In this document: one piece after another, positions 7,690 through 18,037 of the stretch | How the letters are laid out: each line of letters opens with the position of its first letter | How positions within the stretch are numbered: the first letter of the stretch is position 1 | Assembly: GCF_003602095.1 (NCBI RefSeq) | Contig: NZ_RAHH01000001.1 | Span: 1 to 64,000, forward strand | Direction of reading: 5' to 3' | DNA length: 64,000 nt | From: Rahnella woolbedingensis | GTDB lineage: Bacteria > Pseudomonadota > Gammaproteobacteria > Enterobacterales > Enterobacteriaceae | Position numbers and translations under genes: made by a program | Notes under the pieces: generated by a model | The model's input: only the letters and a program-made list of their open reading frames with translations | Told to the model about the DNA's origin: nothing | Database searches by the model: none

Positions 7690-8401
7690 ACACATAATGC
7701 CAGCTAAGCTGGCGCAGGCACTGGCGAACTCAGTGTTTCCTGCTCTCGACAGCCAGCTGCGTTCTGGCCGTCACATCGGCATTGACGAACTGGATAACCA
7801 CGCTTTCCTGATGGACTATCAGGAAGAGATGGAACTGTTTTACAGCCGCTACAGCGTGGAATTAATCCGGGCACCGGAAGGCTTCTTCTATCTGCGTCCG
7901 CGTTCCACCACGCTTATCCCGCGCTCCGTGCTTTCTGAGCTGGACATGATGGTTGGGAAAATCCTCTGCTATTTGTATCTCAGCCCGGAACGTCTGGCTC
8001 ATGAGGGGATTTTTACCCAGCAGGAGCTGTATGACGAATTGCTGAGTCTGGCTGACGAAAGCAAATTGCTGAAATACGTCAACCAGCGCTCAACCGGCTC
8101 GGATTTAGATCGCCAGAAGTTGCAGGATAAAGTCCGCACGTCACTGAATCGCCTGCGCCGCCTGGGTATGGTGTATTTCATGGGCGTCGACAGCAGCAAA
8201 TTCCGTATCACCGAAGCGGTGTTTCGTTTTGGTGCGGATGTCCGCAGCGGCGATGACGCGCGAGAAGCGCAGTTGCGCATGATCCGCGACGGCGAAGCGA
8301 TGCCAGTCGACAGCGCGTTGTCATTGAATGACGAAACTGAAGACGGCGAACCGCTGGCAGGGCAGCATGGGCATGAGAGCGCAGAGGATGAACAGGAATG
8401 A
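7670..8401 (+). CDS. mukE: Chromosome partition protein MukE
   Basis: A 243-residue accessory subunit of the MukBEF condensin (E. coli 234), binding MukF and DNA through winged helices. Start ATG 7670 gives [20 protein letters not shown], as in E. coli; in-frame upstream codons lie inside mukF in another frame and show no similarity. The extra length is at the acidic C-terminal tail (rich in E, D and G, about residues 222-243), probably disordered. It overlaps mukF by 20 bases and mukB by 4 bases. Confidence 0.97.
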   Translation: MSSTNIEHIMPAKLAQALANSVFPALDSQLRSGRHIGIDELDNHAFLMDYQEEMELFYSRYSVELIRAPEGFFYLRPRSTTLIPRSVLSELDMMVGKILCYLYLSPERLAHEGIFTQQELYDELLSLADESKLLKYVNQRSTGSDLDRQKLQDKVRTSLNRLRRLGMVYFMGVDSSKFRITEAVFRFGADVRSGDDAREAQLRMIRDGEAMPVDSALSLNDETEDGEPLAGQHGHESAEDEQE

Positions 8402-11400
8402 TTGAACGCGGTAAATTTCGCTCACTGACGCTGGTTAACTGGAACGGCTTTTTCGCCCGGACATTTGACCTCGATTCACTGGTCACCACGCTTTCCGGCG
8501 GTAACGGGGCGGGTAAATCCACCACCATGGCCGCCTTTGTCACGGCGCTGATCCCCGATCTGACGTTGCTGCATTTTCGTAATACTACCGAAGCGGGCGC
8601 AACATCTGGCTCACGCGACAAAGGTCTGCACGGTAAATTGCGCGCAGGTGTCTGTTACTCGGTTCTGGATGTCGTCAACTCGCGCCATCAGCGCATCGTT
8701 GTGGGTGTTCGTCTGCAACAGGTTGCCGGTCGTGACCGTAAAGTCGACATCAAACCCTTCACCATTCAGGGCTTGCCGGTTGCGGTAAACCCGACAGAAA
8801 TGCTGACAGAAACGGTTGGCGAGCGTCAGGCCCGCGTGTTGCCTTTGCATGAGCTGAAAGAGCGCGTTGAAGCAATGGAAGGCGTGCAGTTCAAGCAGTT
8901 CAACTCGATTACCGATTACCATGCGCTGATGTTCGACCTGGGTGTTATCCCGCGTCGTCTGCGTTCCGCGTCTGATCGCAGTAAATTCTATCGCCTGATT
9001 GAAGCCTCACTGTACGGCGGTATCTCCAGCGCCATCACCCGTTCCCTGCGCGACTATCTGTTGCCGGAAAACAGCGGTGTGCGCAAAGCGTTCCAGGATA
9101 TGGAAGCGGCGCTGCGTGAAAACCGTATGACGCTGGAAGCGATCCGCGTTACACAATCTGATCGTGATCTGTTTAAGCATCTGATTTCTGAAGCGACGTC
9201 TTACGTAGCCGCCGACTATATGCGCCATGCCAACGAACGCCGCATTCATCTTGATGGCGCGCTGGTGCTGCGTAACGATTTGCTGACCAGCCGCAAACAG
9301 CTTTCCAGCGAGCAATATCGTCATGTCGAAATGGCGCGTGAACTGGCTGAACAAAGTGGTTCGCAAAGTGATCTGGAAACCGATTATCAGGCTGCCAGTG
9401 ACCATCTGAGTCTGGTTCAGACCGCGATGCGTCAGCAGGAAAAAATCGAGCGTTACGAAGGTGACCTTGAAGAACTGACGTACCGTCTGGAAGAACAGAA
9501 CGAAGTGGTGGCGGAAGCCAGCGAACAGCACGCAGAGCACGAAGCGCGTGCGGAAGCGGCTGAGCTTGAAGTGGATGAACTGAAAAGTCAGCTGGCCGAT
9601 TATCAGCAGGCGCTGGATGTTCAGCAAACCCGTGCAATCCAGTACCAGCAAGCCTTACAGGCCATTGAGCGCGCCCGTGACTTGTGTCAGATCCCTGATC
9701 TGAGCATTCAGAACAGCGAAGAATGGCTCGAAACATTCCAGAACAAAGAGCAGGAAGCCACTGAAATACTGCTGATGCTGGAACAGAAAATGAGCGTGGC
9801 TTCTGCCGCCCATAATCAGTTCGAAAATGCTTATCAGCTGGTGGTGAAAATCGCCGGTGAAGTTAGCCGCAGCGAAGCCTGGCAGACGGCGCGTGAATTA
9901 TTGCGCGACTGGTCTTCGCAGCAACATCAGGCGGAACGGGTTGAACCGCTGCGTATGCGCTTGTCCGAGCTGGAAGGGCGACTGCGTGAACAGCAGGACG
10001 CCGAACGTCAGTTGCAGGAATTCTGTAAACGCACCGGTCAGGATGTGCATCCGGAAGATCTGGACGAAATGCAGCGCGAGCTGGAAGTGCAGATTGAAGA
10101 ATTGCAGGGCGTGGTGTCGCAGGCCGGTGAACGTCGCATGGAAATGCGTCAGGAGCTGGAACGTGTTCAGTCCCGCATTCGCGAACTGACCGCCCGTGCG
10201 CCGGTCTGGCTGGCCGCACAGGAGGCTCTCAGCCAGTTAAGCGAGCAAAGTAAAGAACCGCTGGAAAGCAGCCAGCAGGTTACCGAATACATGCAGCAGT
10301 TGCTGGAAACGGAGCGCGAAACCACCGTTGAGCGTGACGAAGTGGCTGCACGCAAACGTCGTATTGAAGGTCAGATCACTCGTCTGAGTCAGCCAAGCGG
10401 TGCGGAAGATTCCCGCTTAATCGCTCTGGCAGAACGCTTCGGTGGTGTGTTGTTATCTGAAATTTATGATGACGTGACCATCGACGATGCGCCTTACTTC
10501 TCCGCGTTGTATGGCCCGTCACGCCACGCGATTGTTGTGCCGGATTTGTCTCTGATCCGCGATCAGCTCGACAGACTGGATGATTGCCCGGAAGATCTGT
10601 ATCTGATCGAGGGGGATCCGCAGTCATTCGATGACAACGTGTTTGAAGTCGAAGAAATGCAGGGTGCTGTCCTGGTGAAAACCGGGGATCGCCAGTGGCG
10701 TTATTCTCACTTCCCGCAGGTACCGTTGTTTGGCCGTGCGGCGCGTGAAAATCGTCTTGAGACTTTACATAAAGAGCGTGAAAATCTCTCTGAGCGCTAC
10801 GCGACACTGTCGTTTGACGTGCAGAAAATTCAGCGTGCGCATCAGGCGTTCAGCCGTTTCATCGGCAGCCATCTGGCCGTTGCATTTGATGCCGATCCGG
10901 AAGCGGAAATCCGTACCCTGAGCGGTCGTCGTGGCGAACTGGAACGTGCTATCAATGCGCACGAAGGCCAGAATCAGCAACAGCGTCAGCAATACGATCA
11001 GGCGAAAGATGCGATCGGTATGCTCAATAAATTGCAGCCGCGCGTGGGTTTGTTGTGCGACGAAACGCTGATTGACCGTGTGGAAGAAATCCGCGAAGAA
11101 ATGGAAGAGGCGCAGGATTCTGCCCGTTTCATTCAGCAGCACGGTGTTTCACTGGCTAAGCTGGAACCGCTGGTGTCGGTATTGCAAAGCGATCCGGAAC
11201 AGCACGAACAGCTGAAAGAAGATTACGCGCAGGCGCAGCATTCACAGCGTCTGGCGAAACAGCAGGCATTTGCCCTGACCGAAGTGGTTCAGCGCCGTGC
11301 GCACTTCAGCTATACCGATTCTGCCGGCATGCTCAATGAAAACAGCGACCTGAATGACAAACTGCGTCAGCGTCTGGAACATGCGGAAGCAGAACGTACG

Positions 11401-12846
11401 CGTGCCCGTGAGCAGATGCGTCAGCATCAGACTCAGTTGACTCAGTACAGTCAGGTTCTGGCGTCGCTGAAAAGTTCGTTCGATGCCAAACGCGATATGC
11501 TCAAAGAGCTGAGCCAGGAATTGCAGGATATCGGCGTTCAGGCTGATCCGAATGCCGAAGCGCGTGCCAAGACCCGTCGGGATGAGTTGCACGCCGCGCT
11601 CAGCAGTAACCGTGCACGTTGCAACCAGCTGGAAAAACAGATCACCTTCTGCGAAGCAGAAATGGATAATCTGCAGAAAAAACTGCGTAAGCTTGAGCGC
11701 GATTACCATCAGAGCCGTGAACAGGTGGTGTCCTCGAAAGCGGGCTGGTGTGCGGTCATGCGTCTGGTGAAAGACAACGGCGTTGAGCGTCGTCTGCACC
11801 GTCGTGAGCTGGCTTACATGGATGGCGACGAACTGCGTTCGATGTCGGATAAAGCGTTGGGTGCGTTGCGCCTCGCGGTGTCTGATAACGAGCATCTGCG
11901 CGACGTGCTGCGTCTTTCTGAGGATCCGAAACGTCCGGAACGTAAAATCCAGTTCTATATCGCCGTGTATCAGCATCTGCGCGAACGTATCCGTCAGGAT
12001 ATTATCCGCACCGACGATCCGGTCGAAGCCATCGAGCAGATGGAAATCGAGCTGGGACGTCTGACTGAAGAGCTGACCGCCCGCGAGCAGCAACTGGCCA
12101 TCAGCTCGAAAAGTGTGGCGAACATCATCCGTAAAACCATTCAGCGCGAACAGAACCGTATCCGTCAGCTGAACCAGGGGCTGCAGGCTGTGGCGTTTGG
12201 TCAGGTGAAAAGTGTGCGTCTGAACGTGAACGTGCGTGAAGCCCATGCGGGCCTGCTGGATGTGCTTTCTGAACAGCAGGAACAGCATCAGGACCTGTTC
12301 AGCAGTAACCGCCTGACCTTCTCGGAAGCGCTGGCGAAACTGTATCAGCGTCTGAACCCGCAAATTGATATGGGTCAGCGCACGCCACAAACCATCGGCG
12401 AAGAACTGCTGGATTACCGCAACTACCTGGAAATGGAAGTGGAAGTCAACCGTGGTTCAGACGGCTGGCTGCGCGCGGAAAGTGGCGCGCTGTCGACCGG
12501 TGAAGCGATCGGTACCGGTATGTCGATTCTGGTGATGGTGGTTCAGAGCTGGGAAGATGAGTCGAGCCGTATGCGTGGCAAAGATATTTCGCCATGCCGC
12601 CTGCTGTTCCTTGATGAGGCCGCGCGTCTGGATGCGAAATCCATCGCCACGTTGTTCGAGCTGTGTGACCGTCTGGAAATGCAGCTGATCATCGCTGCGC
12701 CGGAAAACATCAGCCCGGAAAAAGGGACGACGTATAAACTGGTGCGTAAAGTATTTGGCAATAATGAGCATGTGCATGTGGTGGGTTTACGCGGTTTTGC
12801 CGCAGAACTTCCTGCACTGGCCAATACTGAAGCTGACGTTTCCTGA
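8398..12846 (+). CDS. mukB: Chromosome partition protein MukB (SMC-like ATPase)
   Basis: A 1482-residue SMC-family ATPase (E. coli 1486), the motor of the MukBEF condensin that organises the chromosome and works with topoisomerase IV. Walker [10 protein letters not shown] lies at residues 34-42; the C-terminal signature LSTGE has S1366 at the same number as E. coli, and Walker [11 protein letters not shown] (1402-1411) includes the hydrolytic E1407. Between them are long Q/E/R-rich coiled coils with the hinge near residues 650-780. ATP heads form from the N- and C-terminal ends. Start overlaps mukE (ATGA). A strong terminator follows at 12868-12895. The long coiled-coil codons give open antisense frames that are not genes. 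Confidence 0.99.
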   Translation: MIERGKFRSLTLVNWNGFFARTFDLDSLVTTLSGGNGAGKSTTMAAFVTALIPDLTLLHFRNTTEAGATSGSRDKGLHGKLRAGVCYSVLDVVNSRHQRIVVGVRLQQVAGRDRKVDIKPFTIQGLPVAVNPTEMLTETVGERQARVLPLHELKERVEAMEGVQFKQFNSITDYHALMFDLGVIPRRLRSASDRSKFYRLIEASLYGGISSAITRSLRDYLLPENSGVRKAFQDMEAALRENRMTLEAIRVTQSDRDLFKHLISEATSYVAADYMRHANERRIHLDGALVLRNDLLTSRKQLSSEQYRHVEMARELAEQSGSQSDLETDYQAASDHLSLVQTAMRQQEKIERYEGDLEELTYRLEEQNEVVAEASEQHAEHEARAEAAELEVDELKSQLADYQQALDVQQTRAIQYQQALQAIERARDLCQIPDLSIQNSEEWLETFQNKEQEATEILLMLEQKMSVASAAHNQFENAYQLVVKIAGEVSRSEAWQTARELLRDWSSQQHQAERVEPLRMRLSELEGRLREQQDAERQLQEFCKRTGQDVHPEDLDEMQRELEVQIEELQGVVSQAGERRMEMRQELERVQSRIRELTARAPVWLAAQEALSQLSEQSKEPLESSQQVTEYMQQLLETERETTVERDEVAARKRRIEGQITRLSQPSGAEDSRLIALAERFGGVLLSEIYDDVTIDDAPYFSALYGPSRHAIVVPDLSLIRDQLDRLDDCPEDLYLIEGDPQSFDDNVFEVEEMQGAVLVKTGDRQWRYSHFPQVPLFGRAARENRLETLHKERENLSERYATLSFDVQKIQRAHQAFSRFIGSHLAVAFDADPEAEIRTLSGRRGELERAINAHEGQNQQQRQQYDQAKDAIGMLNKLQPRVGLLCDETLIDRVEEIREEMEEAQDSARFIQQHGVSLAKLEPLVSVLQSDPEQHEQLKEDYAQAQHSQRLAKQQAFALTEVVQRRAHFSYTDSAGMLNENSDLNDKLRQRLEHAEAERTRAREQMRQHQTQLTQYSQVLASLKSSFDAKRDMLKELSQELQDIGVQADPNAEARAKTRRDELHAALSSNRARCNQLEKQITFCEAEMDNLQKKLRKLERDYHQSREQVVSSKAGWCAVMRLVKDNGVERRLHRRELAYMDGDELRSMSDKALGALRLAVSDNEHLRDVLRLSEDPKRPERKIQFYIAVYQHLRERIRQDIIRTDDPVEAIEQMEIELGRLTEELTAREQQLAISSKSVANIIRKTIQREQNRIRQLNQGLQAVAFGQVKSVRLNVNVREAHAGLLDVLSEQQEQHQDLFSSNRLTFSEALAKLYQRLNPQIDMGQRTPQTIGEELLDYRNYLEMEVEVNRGSDGWLRAESGALSTGEAIGTGMSILVMVVQSWEDESSRMRGKDISPCRLLFLDEAARLDAKSIATLFELCDRLEMQLIIAAPENISPEKGTTYKLVRKVFGNNEHVHVVGLRGFAAELPALANTEADVS

Positions 12847-12867
12847 TTATTTTCAAAATACGATCAT

Positions 12868-12895
12868 GCCCCGGCTTATGTCGGGGCTTTTTTTA
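12868..12895 (+). terminator. Terminator of the cmoM-mukFEB operon
   Basis: Stem GCCCCGG/TCGGGGC with a short loop followed by seven T residues, 22 bases after the mukB stop. Confidence 0.85.
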
Positions 12896-13247
12896 AACTC
12901 ATTTCCCGTTGTTTCGTTGTGATTCTTTCTTTTAGACTCTTCCTTCTCGACGCTAATTAATTCATTCATCAGATATTTCTCTGAAAATTTCCTCTTTTAT
13001 TAATTATAAAATAAAGATTGTCCTAATGACTGGATGAAATCTGAGCTGACGGATCGTCGGTGAGTGGAAAGTGCACAATCAAACCTTTATTTCGGCTTAC
13101 GGCTGGCTTAGAGTCTTCACGTTACACGCAGACTGTATTTCATTGAGCTACCGCGCAAAAAAAGAATTCTGTTTATATACTTAAGTCAGACGTTGCTGGC
13201 TTAATTTTGGAGAATGAATTGGGCAATTTATCGGGAGGCAAAGGAAG
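12896..13247 (+). promoter_or_regulatory. Upstream region of ldtD
   Basis: About 350 AT-rich bases between the muk terminator and ldtD. No gene was seen. E. coli ldtD responds to the Cpx system, so I looked for GTAAA-N5-GTAAA and found no match. The promoter could not be placed confidently. Ribosome binding site GGGAGG (13233-13238) lies 9 bases before ATG 13248, and AAGGAAG serves a second ATG at 13254. Confidence 0.4.
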
Positions 13248-15098
13248 ATGTTAATGAATCAAAGGTCTCTCAGGTTTTTAGTCGCCAGCTGCTTGCTGGC
13301 GAGCGGTCTGTCTCCGTGGTTTGCTGCCTGGGCGGTAGTTCCCACCCTGCCGGTAGGGAAGACCACGCTGTCCAGCGTGCAGAGCATGAGCCAGTTGCAG
13401 GCAGAACTCATGCCAAGAGGCATCCGGCCTCTGTATCTGTCATCTCTCTCATCGCTTTATGCGGCTAACCATATGCAGCCGATGTGGAAAGATCGGCAAA
13501 CAGTACAGATCTTCCAGCAGCAATTAGCTGAACTGGCCATCTCAGGTATTCAGCCGCAGTTTACACAATGGGTAAAATGGCTGACTGATCCTGAAGTGAC
13601 CGGTATGGCACGCGATGTTGTGCTGTCTGATGCGATGCTGGGATATTTGCAGTTTACCAGCAGCGTGGAGGCCAACGGGGATAAGTGGCTTTACGGTACG
13701 ACACCTTACAAGATGACGACGCCATCACTGACGGTGATTAACCAGTGGCAGCTGGCGGTGCGACAGGATGACACCGCGCGCTATCTGTCGACGCTGACGC
13801 CACAGCATCCTTATTACGTCAAAATGCATGATGCGCTGAAAACGATGCTGGCGGACAATCGTCCGTGGCCCGCAATGCGCGGTTCAGCAAGTCTGCGTCC
13901 TGATCAAATCAGTGACGATGTTCCGGCACTGCGAGAGATCCTCACCAGAACCGGCATGATGGTCGCCTCGCCTCAGGAAACCAGCGCTCCGAAGCCGACG
14001 GATGAAACTATCGCCCCGAATACACCCGGGAGTGCGGCGAATGATGATTTGTCTGTGGACGAAAGCGCAGATAAAGCTCAGCCAGCGACGCCAGCGGTAA
14101 GTCCTTCTGCGACATCGGTTCAGGATGTTCTGCCTTCGGTTCAGTCGACAGAACCCCCCGCACCGGCTGCGCCAGTTGCCGTTTCGAACAACCAGTACAC
14201 GCCTGACTTAGTGGAAGCGGTGAAACGCTTCCAGAAATGGCAGGGGCTGGAAGCCGATGGCATCATCGGCGGGCGCACGCGTCAGTGGCTGAATGCCTCG
14301 CCGCAGTTGCGTGCGACACTGCTGGCGCTGAATATTCAGCGTTTGCGGATCCTGCCCGGGAATGTGAATACCGGAATTATGGTAAACATTCCCAACTATC
14401 AGCTCACCTACTATCTCAATGGCAATGAAGTGCTGACATCACGGGTCATTGTCGGACGTCCGAGTCGTAAGACTCCGCTAATGAGCAGTGCGCTTAATAA
14501 CGTGGTGGTGAATCCTCCATGGAATGTGCCGACAACATTAGTGCGTGAAGATATCGTGCCGAAAGCCATGAACAATCCCGGCTACTTCCAGCAACATGGC
14601 TATCAGGTGTTGTCAGGCTGGAGCAATGACGCGGAAGTCATCGATCCTTCCATGATCGACTGGGCAATGGTGTCCCCTAACCACTTCCCGTACCGTATCC
14701 GTCAGGCTCCGGGAGTAAGCAACTCGCTTGGCCGCTATAAATTTAATATGCCAAGTTCGGACGCGATTTATCTGCACGACACGCCGAACCATAATCTTTT
14801 CAGCAGAGATATTCGCGCGCTGAGTTCAGGTTGCGTGAGGGTGAATAAAGCGTCTGAACTGGCGAATATGTTGTTGCAGGACGCTGGCTGGAATGACACG
14901 CGTATCTCTTCTGCATTACAGGGCGGGAACACCACCTACGTCGCAATCCGCCATCATATACCAGTAAAACTGTTTTATCTGACGGCCTGGGTTGCGGATG
15001 ATGGTAAGCCGCAGTTCCGCACCGATATTTACAATTATGATGCAACAGTGAGATCTGGCGCGCAAATTTTGCCTCAGGCAGAAATTTTGCTTCAATAA
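13248..15098 (+). CDS. ldtD: L,D-transpeptidase LdtD (YcbB)
   Basis: A 616-residue periplasmic L,D-transpeptidase that forms 3-3 (mDap-mDap) peptidoglycan crosslinks, important under envelope stress and in beta-lactam tolerance. In order: signal peptide (about 1-30, cut after AWA), scaffold region, a Pro/Ala/Ser-rich linker (about 240-312), a peptidoglycan-binding domain (about 318-350), and a YkuD catalytic domain whose motif HD...SSGCVRV has the nucleophile C529. The linker looks longer than in E. coli LdtD. Both ATG 13248 and ATG 13254 have usable ribosome binding sites; the first mirrors the E. coli MLLN start. mepK, which cleaves the bonds LdtD makes, is the next gene. Confidence 0.96.
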   Translation: MLMNQRSLRFLVASCLLASGLSPWFAAWAVVPTLPVGKTTLSSVQSMSQLQAELMPRGIRPLYLSSLSSLYAANHMQPMWKDRQTVQIFQQQLAELAISGIQPQFTQWVKWLTDPEVTGMARDVVLSDAMLGYLQFTSSVEANGDKWLYGTTPYKMTTPSLTVINQWQLAVRQDDTARYLSTLTPQHPYYVKMHDALKTMLADNRPWPAMRGSASLRPDQISDDVPALREILTRTGMMVASPQETSAPKPTDETIAPNTPGSAANDDLSVDESADKAQPATPAVSPSATSVQDVLPSVQSTEPPAPAAPVAVSNNQYTPDLVEAVKRFQKWQGLEADGIIGGRTRQWLNASPQLRATLLALNIQRLRILPGNVNTGIMVNIPNYQLTYYLNGNEVLTSRVIVGRPSRKTPLMSSALNNVVVNPPWNVPTTLVREDIVPKAMNNPGYFQQHGYQVLSGWSNDAEVIDPSMIDWAMVSPNHFPYRIRQAPGVSNSLGRYKFNMPSSDAIYLHDTPNHNLFSRDIRALSSGCVRVNKASELANMLLQDAGWNDTRISSALQGGNTTYVAIRHHIPVKLFYLTAWVADDGKPQFRTDIYNYDATVRSGAQILPQAEILLQ

Positions 15099-15145
15099 AT
15101 GCAGTAAAACTAATCTGATAAGGGTCAGAGTATTTGGCCATACAA

Positions 15146-15175
15146 CGAGCGTGAGTCCCTGGCACGCTCGTTTTG
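15146..15175 (+). terminator. Terminator of ldtD
   Basis: Perfect 8-bp stem CGAGCGTG/CACGCTCG with a 9-base loop, then TTTT. Confidence 0.75.
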
Positions 15176-15277
15176 CGTATCGGGGTCTCTTGACTCGCCG
15201 ATAGTTGGCAGTTAAGGTTCGAAACGGTGCATCAATCGCACTTATTTTTGACTCTCTTATCGGATAGTAAACTGTTC

Positions 15278-15829
15278 ATGAATGAAATCGACAAACATCG
15301 CCGTAAATGGCTGGCACTGGGCAGTGCCGCTATGGGGATTGCATTACTTCCGAGTCGTGCATTTGCCACTCTTTCCACTCCTCGTCCGCGTATTTTAGTC
15401 GTTAATAACTTAAATACCGGCGAAACCCTCAAAACTGAGTTTTTTGATGGAAAGCGTTACAACAAGGATGAGTTGGCTCGGTTGAATCATCTGTTCAGAG
15501 ACTATCGGGCGGAAAAGGTAAAATCTATCGATCCTGCCTTGTTCGACCATCTTTATCGTCTGCAGGTTATGCTCGGTGGCACCAATAAACCTGTTCAGCT
15601 GATTTCCGGCTATCGCTCACTGGCAACCAATAACAGTATGCGTGAACCGGGAAGTGGGGTAGCGAAACACAGTTATCACACGCTCGGACAGGCAATGGAT
15701 TTCCACATTCAGGGAATCGAATTGAGTAATATCCGCAAAGCCGCGTTAAAAATGCGGATGGGTGGTGTAGGATATTATCCACGAAGTAACTTTGTGCACA
15801 TCGATACCGGGCCTGCACGGACCTGGTGA
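15278..15829 (+). CDS. mepK: Murein endopeptidase MepK (YcbK), Tat-exported
   Basis: A 183-residue M15/DUF882 peptidase. E. coli MepK cleaves mDap-mDap 3-3 crosslinks, the product of L,D-transpeptidases, and so helps murein expansion. The N-terminus has a twin-arginine signal (RRKWLALG, about residues 8-15, then a hydrophobic stretch ending ALLPSRAFA). Metal-site residues appear in KHSYHTLGQAMDFH and FVHIDTG. Start ATG 15278 matches E. coli; the in-frame start at 15227 would bury the Tat signal. It follows ldtD after a terminator, so it likely has its own promoter, and ends at a terminator at 15841-15868. Confidence 0.94.
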   Translation: MNEIDKHRRKWLALGSAAMGIALLPSRAFATLSTPRPRILVVNNLNTGETLKTEFFDGKRYNKDELARLNHLFRDYRAEKVKSIDPALFDHLYRLQVMLGGTNKPVQLISGYRSLATNNSMREPGSGVAKHSYHTLGQAMDFHIQGIELSNIRKAALKMRMGGVGYYPRSNFVHIDTGPARTW

Positions 15830-15840
15830 TGTGTGTAATT

Positions 15841-15868
15841 AATGGCCTGCCAATGTGCAGGCCATTTT
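15841..15868 (+). terminator. Terminator hairpin between mepK and gloC
   Basis: Perfect 10-bp stem AATGGCCTGC/GCAGGCCATT with a 6-base loop and a TTTT tail. It ends a few bases before the gloC ribosome binding site GGAG (15871-15874). Confidence 0.75.
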
Positions 15869-15878
15869 GTGGAGCCCT

Positions 15879-16526
15879 ATGAAAATCCATCTTATTACCG
15901 TCACGGCTTTCAGCCAGAACTGCTCTCTGATTTGGTGTATGAAGACCAACCAGGCCGCCATTGTCGATCCCGGTGGCGAAGCCGCGCGGATTATTCAGGA
16001 AGTGTCTGCCAAAGGTGTTTTGGTCACTCAGATTTTGCTGACGCATGGTCATCTTGATCACGTGGGTGCTGCAGCTGAACTGGCTGCGCATTATCAGGTG
16101 CCTGTTATTGGCCCGCAGAAGGAAGATCAATTCCTGCTGGATGCTTTGCCGACACAGAGTCAGATGTTTGGCCTTGACCACTGTGACCCGCTGACGCCAG
16201 ATACCTGGCTGGAAGAAGGTGACACGGTGAACGTGGGCGAAGAAATCTTATCCGTATTACATTGTCCGGGTCATACACCGGGGCACATTGTTTTCATCAA
16301 TGATAAAGCGCGTATTGCCGTTTCCGGTGATGTGATTTTCAAAGGCGGCGTCGGGCGTAGTGATTTCCCGCGCGGCGATCATCAGGCGCTGATCCATTCG
16401 ATCAAAACCAAACTCTTGCCTCTGGGCGATGACATGGTCTTTATACCAGGCCACGGCCCGATGTCAGACTTTGGCTACGAGCGTAAAAACAATCCCTTCC
16501 TGCAGGACGAAATGCCTGTCTGGTAA
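15879..16526 (+). CDS. gloC: Glyoxalase-II-like hydrolase GloC (YcbL)
   Basis: A 215-residue metallo-beta-lactamase-fold hydrolase, the same length as E. coli GloC. It hydrolyses S-lactoylglutathione in methylglyoxal detoxification. The zinc motif THGHLDHVG (about residues 54-62) is followed by [25 protein letters not shown] and PGHGP, the standard metal ligands of the family. Start ATG 15879 follows GGAG; the in-frame start at 15855 lies in the terminator hairpin. mgsA, which makes methylglyoxal, is elsewhere in this window (about 54 kb). Confidence 0.95.
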   Translation: MKIHLITVTAFSQNCSLIWCMKTNQAAIVDPGGEAARIIQEVSAKGVLVTQILLTHGHLDHVGAAAELAAHYQVPVIGPQKEDQFLLDALPTQSQMFGLDHCDPLTPDTWLEEGDTVNVGEEILSVLHCPGHTPGHIVFINDKARIAVSGDVIFKGGVGRSDFPRGDHQALIHSIKTKLLPLGDDMVFIPGHGPMSDFGYERKNNPFLQDEMPVW

Positions 16527-16545
16527 AAGTTGATTACCGGAATAC

Positions 16546-16582
16546 AAAAAGCCCGTCAATTAATCATCTGACGGGCTTTTTT
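16546..16582. terminator. Bidirectional terminator between gloC and aspC
   Basis: Stem GCCCGTCA/TGACGGGC flanked by A5 and T6, serving both convergent genes. Confidence 0.85.
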
Positions 16583-16605
16583 AATGCGACGGCAGCGCTG
16601 GTTCT

Positions 16606-17796
16606 TTACAGCACGGCGACAATCGCTTCACACAGCGGAGCCATGTTTTCCAGCGTAATGCCCGCGACGTTAATACGGCCAGAATTCACCGCGTAAACGC
16701 CGAATTCATCACGCAGACGCAGTACCTGATCTTTGGTCAGGCCGCTAAATGAAAACATTCCGTTCTGATTGATAATGAAGCTGAAATCCTGCTGCGCCCC
16801 TTTTTCCTGCAGGGTGCTGACAAACAGCTGACGCATACGGTGGATACGCTGGCGCATATCGCTCAGTTCCTGCTCCCACAGCGTGCGCAACGCTTCATTA
16901 CCCAGAATGGTGGCAACAACCGCTGCGCCGTGTGCTGGCGGGTTAGAGTAGTTTGTACGGATAACTGATTTTATCTGGCTGAATGCGCGATCGGCTGTTT
17001 CAGCATCTGCGGCGACTAATGTACAGGCACCGACACGTTCATTGTATAAACCGAAGTTTTTAGAGTAAGAACTGGCGACCAGTAATTCTTTATGGCTGGC
17101 GACGAACAGGCGCAGGCCAGCGGCATCTTCTTCCAGACCTTTAGCAAAGCCCTGATAAGCGAAATCAAACAGCGGTAACCAGCCGTTTGCCAGTGATAAT
17201 TCCGCCAACGTCTCCCATTGTTCCTGCGTCGGGTCGATACCCGTCGGGTTATGGCAGCAACCGTGGAACAACACCACGTCACCGGCTTTCGCTTCGCTCA
17301 GGCTTTTCAGCATGTCGTCGAAATCCAGGCTGTGATTTGCTGCGTCGTAATAGTTGTACTCTGCAACTTCCAGACCGGAGGCAGAAAATACACCTTTATG
17401 GTTCGGCCAGCTCGGATTGCTGACCCACACGCGCGTAGCGGTGGTTTGATTTGCAATAAAATCTGCTGCAATGCGCAGGGCACCGGTACCGCCCGGAGTT
17501 TGTGCCGTGCGGGCGCGTTTGTCTGCAATCACTGCGCTGTCTTTACCGAACAGCAGTTCCTGCGTGCAATGCGCGAAATCAGGCAACCCGTCGATGCTCA
17601 GATAGGTTTTCGTGGTTTCATTTTCCAACAGGAATTGTTCGGCTTTTTTCACGCTGGCCAAAACCGGCGTTTTACCCGTTTCATCTTTATAAACACCAAT
17701 CCCAAGATTGATTTTATTCGAGCGATCATCCGCGCGGAAAAGATCGGTAAGACCCAGAATAGGGTCAGCAGGTGCTGCAGTGATTTTTTCAAACAT
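16606..17796 (-). CDS. aspC: Aspartate aminotransferase AspC
   Basis: A 396-residue class I PLP aminotransferase, the same length as E. coli AspC. It interconverts aspartate + 2-oxoglutarate with oxaloacetate + glutamate and also acts on aromatic amino acids. Visible signatures: the PLP-lysine motif [14 protein letters not shown] (Lys around residue 246), the Arg-binding segment [10 protein letters not shown] near the C-terminus, and [13 protein letters not shown]. Start ATG 17796 ([13 protein letters not shown]) is chosen by similarity; a start 15 bases upstream is in frame but not conserved. It lies downstream of ompF, separated by the ompF terminator. Confidence 0.98.
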   Translation of the reverse strand: MFEKITAAPADPILGLTDLFRADDRSNKINLGIGVYKDETGKTPVLASVKKAEQFLLENETTKTYLSIDGLPDFAHCTQELLFGKDSAVIADKRARTAQTPGGTGALRIAADFIANQTTATRVWVSNPSWPNHKGVFSASGLEVAEYNYYDAANHSLDFDDMLKSLSEAKAGDVVLFHGCCHNPTGIDPTQEQWETLAELSLANGWLPLFDFAYQGFAKGLEEDAAGLRLFVASHKELLVASSYSKNFGLYNERVGACTLVAADAETADRAFSQIKSVIRTNYSNPPAHGAAVVATILGNEALRTLWEQELSDMRQRIHRMRQLFVSTLQEKGAQQDFSFIINQNGMFSFSGLTKDQVLRLRDEFGVYAVNSGRINVAGITLENMAPLCEAIVAVL

Positions 17797-17966
17797 GTCG
17801 GAAAATTCCATAGCCTGATATGACGAAAGAGGGCTTCAGGGTACCGCCAGCGCTACCGTTTGCCAACCGTTTGCGGCAAAAAGAAAGCAGAGTTGTGAGA
17901 AGGCGTGTGAGATTAAAATTTTTTATAGAAGAGGGTAGCAAAGTTCGGTTTTTGAATTGCTTAAAT

Positions 17967-17994
17967 GCAAAAGGCAGAGCCGAAGCTCTGCCTT
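17967..17994 (-). terminator. Terminator of ompF with UUCG tetraloop
   Basis: Perfect 10-bp stem AAGGCAGAGC/GCTCTGCCTT; on the minus strand the loop is the very stable TTCG tetraloop, followed by TTTT. Confidence 0.85.
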
Positions 17995-18037
17995 GATATC
18001 TACTATGATGCGCCCGAGAGCGCATCGTTAAGCGATA

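Noticed and set aside
9007-9651. Open frame of 214 codons on the minus strand inside mukB
   Set aside because: Antisense shadow of mukB codon bias, with no similarity to a known protein.
11242-12390. Open frame of 382 codons on the minus strand inside mukB
   Set aside because: It is fully antisense to the coiled-coil and head region of mukB, whose biased codons keep the complement open; no recognised domain and no ribosome binding site.
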